A stretch of 64,000 nucleotides of DNA, from assembly GCA_963778075.1 (NCBI GenBank), contig CAVZTJ010000019.1, positions 1 through 64,000 of the forward strand, in the 5' to 3' direction. This document shows, in pieces, positions 1 through 7,181 of the stretch (position 1 is the stretch's first letter; the number at the start of each line of letters is the position of its first letter). The position numbers and the translations under genes are program-made. The stretch is from JASHPR01 sp963778075 (GTDB lineage: Bacteria > Actinomycetota > Actinomycetes > Streptosporangiales > Streptosporangiaceae). The notes below the pieces were generated by a model that worked only from the letters and a program-made list of their open reading frames with translations, was not told the origin of the DNA and did no database searches.

Positions 1-371
1 GGGCCGGCGCGCCGCTGAAGTTCGAATCCCCCGACGGCGAGTTCGCGGCGTTCGATGGGGAGGTCCTGGCCTGCGAGCCGCCGTCGCTGCTGGAGTTCCG
101 GTGGGGCCCAGACGTGATCCGATTCGAGATCGTGCCGAACGCCGAACCCGCAACCGGATGCACGTTCCGGCTCTTCGACGTGTTCGGTGAGCTCGGCAAG
201 GCCGCGCGGGATGCGGCCGGCTGGCACACCTGCATCGATTTCCTCGAGCATCACCTGAACGGGACCGCTTCGCCGTGGACTAGCGGCGAGCGGTGGAGCG
301 AGGTGCACCCCGGCTACGTCGAGCGGTTCGGCCCGGCCGCGGCCACACTGGGGCCGCCCGAGGTCTCTTAG
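1..371 (+). CDS. SRPBCC (AHSA1-like) protein, C-terminal part
   Basis: The reading frame is open from base 3 to the TAG at 369-371, so the gene starts upstream of the window. The visible 122 residues look like the end of an SRPBCC/activator-of-Hsp90-ATPase fold: a beta stretch ending in LEFRWG, a TFRLFDVFGELGKAARDAAGWH stretch and a C-terminal helix around FLEHHLNG, which is the usual AHSA1 ending (W..CLD.L..HL.G). Ligand and role cannot be inferred. The stop overlaps the converging acyltransferase stop by two bases. Confidence 0.7.
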   Translation, partial: AGAPLKFESPDGEFAAFDGEVLACEPPSLLEFRWGPDVIRFEIVPNAEPATGCTFRLFDVFGELGKAARDAAGWHTCIDFLEHHLNGTASPWTSGERWSEVHPGYVERFGPAAATLGPPEVS

Positions 372-1228
372 CTGAAAGCGGGGCCGCGCTCGGCCACGAG
401 CTCGTCGACCTTGCGCTGGATGATGTCCCGCACATGGTCGGCCAGGCCGGAGACGTCCTGGTCCGGGCCGGCGCCGTTGGTGCCGCTGCCGTCGGTCGGC
501 ACCGGCGGGCAGAACTCGATGATCCAGTTCGACGGGAGCGGGACCGCGCCGATCGGCCCGAGCCACGGGAACAGCGGTGTGACCGGGAAGTAAGGCAGCC
601 GGAGCAGCCGTGCGACCGACCGGGAGTTCCCGATCATCGGGTAGATCTCCTCGGCGCCCACGATCGCGCACGGGATGATCGGCACGCCGGCCCGCCGGGC
701 GGTCGCCGCGAAGCCGCCGCGGCCGAACCGCTGCAGCCGGTACCGCTCGGAGAACGGCTTGCCGGTCCCCTTGAAGCCCTCCGGGAACACGCCGACGAGC
801 TCGCCATGGGCCAGTGCTTCGTCGGCCTCCTGCGGGTCCGCCCTGATGTGCCCGCTGCGGCGGGCCAGGTCGGACAGCACCGGCACGTCGTAGACCAGGT
901 CGGCGCTGAGCACGCGCAGGTTCCGGTGCTGCGGATGCTCGTCGAACAGGCCGGTCTGCAGCATCAGCGCGTCGAACGGGAGCACGCCGGAGTGATTGGC
1001 CACTACCAAAGCGGCGCCCGTTCCCGGCACGTTCTCGAGGCCGCGCATCTGAACCCGGAACCACTTCCGGTACAGCGGCCGGAACAACGGCATGAACACG
1101 CTGGCATGGAATTCCGGGTCGAACCCGGCCTCACCGCCCTCGTGGTCGCCCGCCAGCCGATGCTGGACGAACTCACCCGCGCCGGTGATCCACTTCTGCC
1201 AGCCGTCAACAGGCCCGGGCTGGCCCAT
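368..1228 (-). CDS. Lysophospholipid acyltransferase family protein (PlsC-like)
   Basis: A 286-residue membrane-associated acyltransferase expected to move an acyl chain from acyl-CoA or acyl-ACP onto a lysophospholipid or similar acceptor. Motifs seen: the catalytic block ANHSGVLPFD, with six residues between His and Asp instead of the textbook four, and FPEGFKG for glycerol-phosphate binding. The ATG at 1228 is chosen because AAAGGGGAC lies just upstream; the frame is open further up but that DNA encodes bS22. Gene order with bS22, the small HTH gene and proC matches M. tuberculosis Rv0502-Rv0500 (galE2 absent here), supporting orthology with Rv0502. Substrate unknown. Confidence 0.85.
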   Translation of the reverse strand: MGQPGPVDGWQKWITGAGEFVQHRLAGDHEGGEAGFDPEFHASVFMPLFRPLYRKWFRVQMRGLENVPGTGAALVVANHSGVLPFDALMLQTGLFDEHPQHRNLRVLSADLVYDVPVLSDLARRSGHIRADPQEADEALAHGELVGVFPEGFKGTGKPFSERYRLQRFGRGGFAATARRAGVPIIPCAIVGAEEIYPMIGNSRSVARLLRLPYFPVTPLFPWLGPIGAVPLPSNWIIEFCPPVPTDGSGTNGAGPDQDVSGLADHVRDIIQRKVDELVAERGPAFS

Positions 1229-1284
1229 GTGTATTTGTCCCCTTTCGCCGCCGGGTCCCGCGCAGGCCCCTTCGGCGGGTGTAG

Positions 1285-1383
1285 CTACTTCTTGTTCCTG
1301 CGCTGGACGCGCGTCTTGCGCAGCAGCTTGCGGTGCTTCTTCTTGGCCATGCGCTTGCGGCGCTTCTTGATGACTGAGCCCAC
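1285..1383 (-). CDS. 30S ribosomal protein bS22 (AURKAIP1/COX24 domain)
   Basis: A 32-codon gene with a GTG start at 1383 and TAG stop at 1285-1287. The product begins MGSVIKKRRKRMAKKKHRKL and ends RVQRRNKK; it is almost entirely Lys/Arg and matches the small bS22 protein seen in mycobacterial 70S ribosomes. GGGTGG lies a few bases before the start. It sits between the HTH gene and the acyltransferase exactly as Rv0500B does between Rv0500A and Rv0502. It is short and lies inside longer shadow frames, so automated callers may miss it. Confidence 0.9.
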   Translation of the reverse strand: MGSVIKKRRKRMAKKKHRKLLRKTRVQRRNKK

Positions 1384-1543
1384 GAGACCACCCTTGTTCT
1401 ATGTCCTGGCTTACGGGCATGCACACGCGCACACCCGCCACTGCGCGGGCCGAGCACACGCCAACGCCACAGGGTACCTCGGTTGCGGCCCCCGCAAGCA
1501 TCCGGCCGCCCGCCCGGGGCGCCGGATGGTGTCGTCCCCGTCC

Positions 1544-1747
1544 TTAGCTCGCTGCGACGAAAGCGTCTCGCAGGTACTGGTTGACCGCCTGCTCCGGAAC
1601 CCGGAACGAGCGGCCGACACGGATCGCCTCCAGCTCACCAGAGTGAACAAGGCGGTAGACGGTCATCTTGGACACGCGCATGATCGTGGCCACTTCGGCC
1701 ACGGTCAGGAACCTTACGTCGCTGAGCGATGTTGCGTCTGCTGCCAT
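1544..1747 (-). CDS. Excisionase-type helix-turn-helix protein (Rv0500A-like)
   Basis: A 67-residue protein that is essentially one MerR/excisionase-type winged helix: FLTVAEVATIMRVSKMTVYR is the HTH, followed by a wing with ELEAIRVGRSFRVPE. The ATG at 1747 is the only start that leaves a compact domain. Small HTH proteins of this class bind DNA as developmental or housekeeping regulators in actinobacteria (the BldC fold class). Its target is not known. Position between proC and bS22 is conserved with mycobacteria, so it is an ancestral gene and not a phage remnant. Confidence 0.85.
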   Translation of the reverse strand: MAADATSLSDVRFLTVAEVATIMRVSKMTVYRLVHSGELEAIRVGRSFRVPEQAVNQYLRDAFVAAS

Positions 1748-1943
1748 TGATAGCCCTCTTCCGGCCCGCTGCGTGCGCCTAGCGATATTCAGCGCACCAG
1801 TCACGCCCGTCTCCAGCGTAAGTCCTGTACGGAAAAGGGCAACCCCACCGTGGGGGGTCAATTCCACTATGTCACCAAGGCCATTTCAGGAGCGGGCTCA
1901 GGGCGGGCTGAGGATGGGCCCGGCCGCGGACCCAGGGGCGGCG

Positions 1944-2741
1944 TCAGCCGCTGGCGAGCTCGCGGCCCCGGTCCCTCGCCGACTCAATCGCCGCAAGGAA
2001 CGCCGCCCGGACGCCGTGCTTCTCCAGTTCCCTGATCGCGTTGATCGTCGTCCCGCCCGGCGAGGTCACCGCCTCCCGCAGCAGCACCGGGTGCTCACCG
2101 GAGTCGCGCAGCATGGTCGCCGCGCCGTACACGGCCTGCTTGACCATTTCCAGCGCGGTCGCCCGCGGCATGCCGAGCAGGATCCCGGCGTCGACCATCG
2201 CCTCCACGAGGAAGTACACGTAGGCCGGACCGCTGCCGGACAGCGCGGTCGCCGCGTCCTGCTGGGACTCGGGGATCCGCAGCACCTTGCCGACCGGGCG
2301 GAGGAGTTCCTCGGCACGCTTCAGGTGCGCCTGGGTGGCGTGCGAGCCCGGTGAGATCACGCTCATCGCTTCGTCGACCAGCGCCGGGGTGTTCGACATC
2401 ACCCGGACCACGGGCACGTCGCCGGTCAGGCGGCGCTCGATGAACGACGTGGGGATGCCTGCCGCGATCGAGATCACCAGCTTGTCTTCGCTCACCGAAG
2501 GGGAGATCTCGGCCAGCAGCGCCGCCATGTCCTGCGGCTTGACGCTGATCACGAGGGTCCCTGCGCGCGCTGCCGCCTCGGCGGCGGTCAGCACCTCGAT
2601 CCCGTAGGAGTCGCGCAGCTGCGCGGCGCGGTCGCTGCGGCGCGCAGCTGCGACCACCCCGGCCGGAGCCACCACGCCGGACCGCAGCAGGCCGGACAGC
2701 AGCGCCTCGCCCATCTGGCCGGCGCCAAGGACAGCGATCAT
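1944..2741 (-). CDS. proC: Pyrroline-5-carboxylate reductase
   Basis: A 265-residue cytosolic enzyme for the last step of proline synthesis, reducing 1-pyrroline-5-carboxylate with NAD(P)H. The N-terminal dinucleotide fold is clear (MIAVLGAGQMGEALLSGL), as are the family blocks SGSGPAYVYFLVEAM and the C-terminal SPGGTTINAIRELEKHGVRAAF. Length is normal. The ATG at 2741 opens the Rossmann motif directly. The next gene upstream on the same strand is proline dehydrogenase, which degrades proline to the same intermediate, about 90 bases away with a short tandem repeat between them. Confidence 0.95.
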   Translation of the reverse strand: MIAVLGAGQMGEALLSGLLRSGVVAPAGVVAAARRSDRAAQLRDSYGIEVLTAAEAAARAGTLVISVKPQDMAALLAEISPSVSEDKLVISIAAGIPTSFIERRLTGDVPVVRVMSNTPALVDEAMSVISPGSHATQAHLKRAEELLRPVGKVLRIPESQQDAATALSGSGPAYVYFLVEAMVDAGILLGMPRATALEMVKQAVYGAATMLRDSGEHPVLLREAVTSPGGTTINAIRELEKHGVRAAFLAAIESARDRGRELASG

Positions 2742-2790
2742 CCAACGGAGCCTACCCGGATCCCCACCCGCCTCCCCGCCACGCTCCCCC

Positions 2791-2830
2791 CTTCACGCCT
2801 CCCCATTCCCCTTCACGCCTCCCCATTCCC
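2791..2830. repeat. Two exact 20-bp tandem repeats
   Basis: CTTCACGCCTCCCCATTCCC occurs twice back to back (2791-2810 and 2811-2830), followed by a third partial copy CTTCACC that runs into the proline dehydrogenase stop. It lies between proC and the proline dehydrogenase gene. Probably slippage-generated; no function is visible. Confidence 0.9.
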
Positions 2831-2832
2831 CT

Positions 2833-3768
2833 TCACCGGCGCGACGCGAGCGAGCGCAGGAAGAACGCGAGGTTCGCGGGCCGCTCCGCGAGCCGCCGGA
2901 CCAGGTAGCCGTACCAGTCGCTGCCGTAGGGCACGTAGACCCGCACCTGCGCGCCGTCCCGGGCCAGCCGGAGCTGCTCGGCCGGGCGGATGCCGTACAG
3001 CATCTGGTACTCGAAGCTGGCCGGGCGCCGGGCGGCCGCCCTGGCCCGCTGCCCGGCGATGCGGATCAGCCGCGGATCGTGGGTGGCGATCATCGGGTAC
3101 CCCGGCCCGTCCATGAGCACCCGGAGGCAGCGGGCGTAACACCGGTCGACGTCGGCGCGCGCCTGGAACGCGACGTCTCCGGCCGCGCTGTACGCGCCCT
3201 TGCACAGCCGGACCCGCGACCCGGCCACCGCGAGCGCCCGGCAGTCGTCCGGGCTGCGCTGCAGGTAGGACTGGATCACGCAGCCAAGGTCGGGGAAGTC
3301 GGGCCGGATTTGCGCCGCGATGCGCAGCGTCGGCTCGATCCTGGTGTGGTCTTCGGCGTCGAGCGTGACCGTCGTGCCGGCCGCGCTGGCCGCCGCGCAG
3401 ATCCGGGTGATGTTCTCGCGCGCGGTCTTCTCGCCGTGCTCGGCCAGGTCGAGTCCGACGGCGGTCGGCTTGACCGAGACCTCGGCCGCGCCGCGGCCGG
3501 ACATGCCGCCCGCGTCGAGCCGGCCGAGCAGCCGCACGTACTCGTCGGTGACGGCGGCGGCCTGCTCCGGGTCGACGGTGTCCTCGCCGAGGTAGTCCAG
3601 GCTGACCAGCAGGCCGTCGTCCCGCAGCCGGCGGGTCACGGCGAGCGCGTCATCGGCGCTGTCCCCGGCCACGAACCTGGCCACCACGCCACGGGTCAGC
3701 GGGGCCGTGGTGACGATCCGGCGAATCTGTTCGCTGGCTGACGCGGCCAGCAGCGCTCGGCGCAGCAC
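2833..3768 (-). CDS. Proline dehydrogenase
   Basis: A 311-residue FAD-dependent monofunctional proline dehydrogenase that oxidises proline to pyrroline-5-carboxylate. Barrel motifs seen: VSLDYLGEDT, EVSVKPTAVGLD, VTLDAEDH, GCVIQSYLQRS, RVRLCKGAYS, ATHDPRLI, FEYQMLYGIR and YVPYGSDWYGYLVRRLAERP. I chose the GTG at 3768 because GGGAGG precedes it by nine bases and it gives the usual VLRRALLAAS-type start; a TTG at 3819 would add 17 residues without a better ribosome site. It lies 53 bases after the ygfZ stop on the same strand. Confidence 0.9.
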   Translation of the reverse strand: MLRRALLAASASEQIRRIVTTAPLTRGVVARFVAGDSADDALAVTRRLRDDGLLVSLDYLGEDTVDPEQAAAVTDEYVRLLGRLDAGGMSGRGAAEVSVKPTAVGLDLAEHGEKTARENITRICAAASAAGTTVTLDAEDHTRIEPTLRIAAQIRPDFPDLGCVIQSYLQRSPDDCRALAVAGSRVRLCKGAYSAAGDVAFQARADVDRCYARCLRVLMDGPGYPMIATHDPRLIRIAGQRARAAARRPASFEYQMLYGIRPAEQLRLARDGAQVRVYVPYGSDWYGYLVRRLAERPANLAFFLRSLASRR

Positions 3769-3821
3769 GGCGGATAACCTCCCGGGCACGGCGGGAACGG
3801 CGTTGTTCCTGCGAGCCAAGG

Positions 3822-4871
3822 CTACTCGCGTGACCGGATCAGGTTGCCTGGCCCGCGCCGCAGGGTCAGGGTCACGTTCGCCCCCGCGTCCGGCGGCACG
3901 ATCACGTCCTGGGCGGCCGGGATGCCGCCGGCCAGCAGCGTGGCATCGACCGGGACCGTCCGCTTGACCAGGGCGAGCGCGATCGGGCCGAGCTCATAGT
4001 GTCGCGCGGCCGACCCGACGAAGCCCACGTCGGCGCCGCCGGCCACGACCGGGTCGCCGTGCGCGGGCAGCCGGTCCTCGCTGCCGTCCAGGTGCAGGAA
4101 GACCAGACGGCGGGGCGGATGGCCGAGGTTGTGCACCCGCGCGACGGTCTCCTGGCCGCGGTAGCAGCCCTTGTTGAGGTGCACGGCCACGTCGATCCAG
4201 CCCACCTCGTGCGGGATCGTCCGGTGATCGGTGTCGAGCCCGAACCGCGGCCGGTGCGCGGCGATCCGCAGCGCCTCATAAGCCCAGATGCCCGCGAGCA
4301 CCGCGCCGCGCTCCTGCAGCCCGGCGGCGGCCTGCTCGAGCCGGTCCCTGCTGACGATCAGATCCGCCCCGAACGAGTAGGTCGCGGCCACCGCGGCGTC
4401 GCCAGCCCAGCCCGGGCCGACGGCCGGCCCCATGACGGTCAGCACGGCGAACTCGTCCGTGACGTCGGCGGGCTCGACGCGCAGCATGAACCGCATCGAC
4501 TCGAGGAACTCGAGCAGCGGCGCCGCCGTGTGCGGCTCGACATGCGCCCACAGCGCGCTGCCGTCATCGGTGAGGATCAGGTGGTGCTCGACGTGCCCGT
4601 TCGGGCTCAGGATCAGCGTCTCGGCCGTGCCGCCCGGCTCGAGTTTCTCCAGCGCCTGGGTGCTCAGGCTGTGCAGCCAGGACAGCCGGTCCGCGCCGGT
4701 GATCCGGATCACTCCCCGGTGCGAGCGATCGACCAGGCCGAGCGCGCTGGACAGCGCGCGCTGCTCGGCAAACGGGTCCCCGTAGTGCGCGGCGCCCCCG
4801 GCGTCCGGCCCGTCGGCCGGCACCGCGCCGGGGGCGGCAAGCAGCGGGCTGTTTCCCTGCGGGCTCTGCAT
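3822..4871 (-). CDS. ygfZ: YgfZ/GcvT-like folate-binding protein
   Basis: A 349-residue protein of the GcvT/YgfZ family, which uses tetrahydrofolate to help build or repair certain Fe-S enzymes. The diagnostic motif KGCYRGQET is present in the middle of the protein, followed by a GcvT-like C-terminal barrel. No aminomethyltransferase function is implied. It corresponds in neighbourhood to M. tuberculosis Rv0811c. The ATG at 4871 is used; the first about 30 residues are low complexity, so the true start could be slightly later. Confidence 0.88.
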   Translation of the reverse strand: MQSPQGNSPLLAAPGAVPADGPDAGGAAHYGDPFAEQRALSSALGLVDRSHRGVIRITGADRLSWLHSLSTQALEKLEPGGTAETLILSPNGHVEHHLILTDDGSALWAHVEPHTAAPLLEFLESMRFMLRVEPADVTDEFAVLTVMGPAVGPGWAGDAAVAATYSFGADLIVSRDRLEQAAAGLQERGAVLAGIWAYEALRIAAHRPRFGLDTDHRTIPHEVGWIDVAVHLNKGCYRGQETVARVHNLGHPPRRLVFLHLDGSEDRLPAHGDPVVAGGADVGFVGSAARHYELGPIALALVKRTVPVDATLLAGGIPAAQDVIVPPDAGANVTLTLRRGPGNLIRSRE

Positions 4872-4941
4872 ACCGTCAGGCTATGCCCCGCCCACGTCCG
4901 CATCGCCCTTCAGGGCGCGCTCACCTCCGGCCCATCCCCCT

Positions 4942-5376
4942 TCAGCGCCCGCTCGCCTCCGGCAGGCCGCGGCAGTCGCGACAGATGCCGTACACGGTGA
5001 GGTGCCCAACATCGGTCTCGAACCCGTGCTCTTCGTCGAGCGCTTTCACCAGCGGTGTCGCGGCCTCGGGCGCCAGCTCGGTAATCCGGCCGCAGTCGCG
5101 GCAGACCAGGTGGACGTGCTGGGCCTCGGCCGCGAGGTGATACCGGGGCGCTCCGTGGCCCAGGTGGGTGTGGCTGACGAGGCCGAGATGCTCGAGCAGC
5201 TCCAGGGTCCGGTAGATCGTGGAAACGTTGACCCCGCTCGCCCGCTGGTGCACCTCGGCGAAGATTTCCTCCGGAGAAGCGTGGTTCAGTCTCGTAACGG
5301 CCTCGAGAACGAGCTGACGCTGCGGAGTCACCCGGTAACCCTTGGACCGCAGCGCGACGTCCCACGTCTGCGACAT
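4942..5376 (-). CDS. Fur-family metal-responsive repressor
   Basis: A 144-residue regulator with an N-terminal winged helix (KGYRVTPQRQLVLEAV, then STIYRTLELLEHLGLV) and a C-terminal dimer/metal domain holding HVHLVCRDCGRI and YGICRDC. The two CxxC pairs form the structural zinc site, and the H-x-H and following acidic residues can form the sensory site. Which metal (Fe, Zn, Ni, or peroxide sensing) cannot be decided from sequence alone. The ATG at 5376 is clear. Upstream lies a tandem-duplicated region, 5399-5462. Confidence 0.9.
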   Translation of the reverse strand: MSQTWDVALRSKGYRVTPQRQLVLEAVTRLNHASPEEIFAEVHQRASGVNVSTIYRTLELLEHLGLVSHTHLGHGAPRYHLAAEAQHVHLVCRDCGRITELAPEAATPLVKALDEEHGFETDVGHLTVYGICRDCRGLPEASGR

Positions 5377-5398
5377 GAACCGAGTCTAGTTGAGCCCG

Positions 5399-5462
5399 GC
5401 CGATAAAGCGCTTGCCTCCATGCCGCTCTGCCGGACGGCCCCGCCGATAACACGCTTGCCTC
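5399..5462. repeat. Imperfect 20-bp direct repeat, 44-bp period
   Basis: GCCGATAAAGCGCTTGCCTC at 5399 and GCCGATAACACGCTTGCCTC at 5443 are 18/20 identical and spaced 44 bases apart; CGCTCTG follows each copy at similar distance. The second copy supplies a possible -35 hexamer for the rightward promoter. It lies between the divergent Fur gene and the rightward micro-ORF. Confidence 0.75.
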
Positions 5463-5485
5463 GACGCGGCGCTCTGACATAGCGT
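5456..5485 (+). promoter_or_regulatory. Candidate sigma-A-type promoter for the 5.5 kb RNA
   Basis: TTGCCT at 5456-5461 and TAGCGT at 5480-5485 are separated by 18 bases, a reasonable housekeeping promoter for a high-GC actinobacterium. Transcription would begin near 5492, leaving about 28 bases before the micro-ORF start. Inferred from sequence only. Confidence 0.45.
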
Positions 5486-5491
5486 TCAGGC

Positions 5492-5960
5492 ATACGCGGG
5501 AAAGGAGGTGGTCCAACAGTATGCATAGATGTCGGACTCGCGAGGTGGCTGTCAGCTAGCCGCCGTCCCGTGTAGCTCCCCGGCTACCAGCAGGGGCGCT
5601 CACCGGCCGCAGGCCGGTCCGCAAGTGACCACAGGGTGACGGGCGGGTGCCGGTCTCCAGGTGCCGCAAGGCGGCGGTCGGCTAATACACGGCAGACACC
5701 GGACCCCCGGGTTGACCGGCCTTGTCCAGCCGGTCCCCGCAGCGGGTTGCACCTCCGGCCTCGCGGAACGCGGCGAGATTTGTGACGCGCGAAAGCGCGC
5801 GTCCCGGGCTCGTTGCCGTGACGTGATTCAGGCTGGATCCAGGTGCGCCCTTGCGGGAGGCGCCCGGGGGCTCTTACTTTTCCGGGCCCCAGTCCCGCGC
5901 AGCTCGGATGTTCGAGCACCGTCGGCTCCGAAGTAGCAGCGCGTTCGTATAGGCGGGCTA
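5492..5960 (+). ncRNA. Candidate structured RNA region (no conventional gene)
   Basis: This roughly 470-base stretch has no convincing protein gene apart from the micro-ORF at 5521. Several perfect hairpins occur on the plus strand: GTAGC/GCTAC near 5576, ACCGGCC-GCA-GGCCGGT near 5600, GCCGC/GCGGC near 5661, GACCGGC/GCCGGTC near 5715, and an 8-bp stem GACGCGCG-AAAG-CGCGCGTC at 5784-5803. It does not show RNase P, tmRNA or 6C signatures. It could be the structured 3-prime part of the micro-ORF transcript or a separate small RNA. Strand is inferred from the promoter and SD. Confidence 0.4.
5501..5559 (+). CDS. 12-residue micro-ORF behind an extended Shine-Dalgarno
   Basis: AAAGGAGGTGGTCC at 5501-5514 matches the complement of the 16S rRNA 3-prime end over 14 bases with a single G:U-type difference. 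Six bases later ATG (5521) opens a frame coding MHRCRTREVAVS and stops at TAG 5557-5559. Extended anti-SD complementarity like this is rare by chance. No normal gene follows on this strand before the converging nitrobindin gene, so the peptide may be a regulatory leader or an independent small protein. I do not recognise the peptide family. Confidence 0.5.
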
Positions 5961-5980
5961 GCCCATCCCGCGGTTCGAGG

Positions 5981-6496
5981 TTAGTCGACGCGCTTGAGCT
6001 GGGCTGAGGCGTGCGGTTGGAGGGGCTGGCCAACAGCGGCCATGTCATACGCCCAGCCGAGGTCGGTGCCGAGGTCGGTCCCGACCAGGCCGTAGAGCCG
6101 GCGGCCGGCGGTGACCTCCTTCGCGGTCGCCGTGCGGATCACGACGTCGGTCGCCATCTCGATCTTTGTGCCGGTCACTTCGCCCAGGTAGATCTCGCTG
6201 ATCCCGGTCGGGTGCACCAGCAGCACTTCCAGCTGGTTCTCCGGCTGCGGCCGCCAGTACCCGGTTTCGGTGGCCAGCGGCGGGCCGATCTGCCCCTCCT
6301 CATCGAGCAGCCAGGTGCGGCTCGTGTAGATCAGGAACGGCTTGCCGTTGTGGCTGAACGTGATCTCCTGCCCGAAATTGGCGCTCTCGATCGTCGGGTA
6401 GCCGACCACGCCGGCTCCCTCCCAGCGGCCGAGCAGGAAATGCACCGGGGCCAGCGCCTCGTGCTCCGGAGGTGGCTGGTTCAGCGGACCGTTCAC
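5981..6496 (-). CDS. Nitrobindin / FABP-family heme-binding protein
   Basis: A 171-residue ten-stranded beta-barrel protein of the nitrobindin (DUF1794, Rv0813c-like) family. Seen: the entry motif LLGRWEGAGVVGYPT, strand repeats such as ETGYWRPQPENQLEVLLVHP, and a C-terminal HASAQLKR whose His fits the proximal heme ligand. Such proteins bind ferric heme and handle NO or peroxynitrite. The GTG at 6496 is chosen because it overlaps the stop of the upstream micro membrane gene as GTGA; a TTG at 6550 would lie inside that gene. The order relative to ygfZ and the sulfur genes echoes Rv0811c-Rv0815c. Confidence 0.85.
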   Translation of the reverse strand: MNGPLNQPPPEHEALAPVHFLLGRWEGAGVVGYPTIESANFGQEITFSHNGKPFLIYTSRTWLLDEEGQIGPPLATETGYWRPQPENQLEVLLVHPTGISEIYLGEVTGTKIEMATDVVIRTATAKEVTAGRRLYGLVGTDLGTDLGWAYDMAAVGQPLQPHASAQLKRVD

Positions 6497-6609
6497 CGCT
6501 TTCTGCCCGGTGCGCCGATCCGAAGGAGCCTGACCGCCAGGAGCGCGCAAAGCCCCGTTACCGTCGCAAAGGCCGCAACGAGCACGACCCAGCTGAACTC
6601 GCCCTGCAT
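6493..6609 (-). CDS. 38-residue membrane micro-protein coupled to nitrobindin
   Basis: An ATG at 6609 opens a 38-codon frame: a short N-terminus (MQGEFSW), one hydrophobic helix (VVLVAAFATVTGLCALLAV) and a basic tail ending GRKR. Its TGA shares four bases with the GTG of nitrobindin, the classic sign of translational coupling. Polarity suggests the C-terminus stays in the cytoplasm. No strong SD is visible upstream (CCGGGAT only), which lowers confidence. I do not recognise a family. Confidence 0.5.
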   Translation of the reverse strand: MQGEFSWVVLVAAFATVTGLCALLAVRLLRIGAPGRKR

Positions 6610-6646
6610 ATCCCGGAGTGTACTTGCCCGGGATGCCGCGGCCTGG

Positions 6647-7077
6647 TTACCCGGTCGGCGTGGCGAGACGGCAGGCCAGCAGCGCTATGTCGTCGTCGGG
6701 CGCGTGCCCCACGTGCCGGACGATCTCGTCGCTGAGCCGGTCGACCAGCGAGGAGGGGTCGCGCACGCACTCCAGGAAACGGCATTCCTCGAGCGGAAAG
6801 AACTCCCCTGCCTTGTTCCTGGCCTCGCTGGCCCCGTCGGTGCAGAAAAGAGGACCTGCTCGCCCGGCTCGAACGGAACCGTGACCGGGACTCGCGGCTC
6901 GCCGGTGAGGTAGCCGAGGCCAAGCGGCAGGCCGCCCTCATCCGGGCCGATGAACCGCGGCGATGACTCCCCGATGAGCAGCGGCGCGGGATGGCCGCAG
7001 CTCAGCAGGTCCATCTTGGCCCCGCAGAATCCAATAGCCCTTAGCCCGGATAGCCGGACCACCCCCAACCCGGTCAT
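6647..7077 (-). pseudogene. SpoIIE/PP2C-type phosphatase remnant
   Basis: Only the C-terminal third of a PPM/SpoIIE serine phosphatase is recognisable. The first part reads DLLSCGHPAPLLI...GGLPLGLG...FEPGEQVLF in one frame; near 6850 the frame must change to continue as TDGASEARNKAGEFFPLEE...VGHAPDDDIALLACRL and stop at 6647-6649. The N-terminal PAS/GAF and metal-binding parts are missing, and DNA upstream of 7060 shows no homology to the family. Both the frameshift and the truncation make it non-functional. Confidence 0.75.
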
Positions 7078-7181
7078 CGCATTTCGCGCGACAACACACG
7101 GTAACCACCGCGCGCACGCCCGGATACCGGCAAAAGGATTAGTCCGCCCGGCCCATTCACCCGGTCCTGGGGGTCTGCGGG

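Noticed and set aside
18..30. TTCGAATCC-like tRNA T-arm sequence
   Set aside because: It lies inside the SRPBCC coding frame (KFESP) and no acceptor or anticodon stem can be drawn around it.
5492..5960. RNase P RNA or tmRNA in the gene-free region
   Set aside because: The conserved GAGGAAAGTCC-type, AGGGTGAAA and tmRNA resume-codon segments are absent on both strands.
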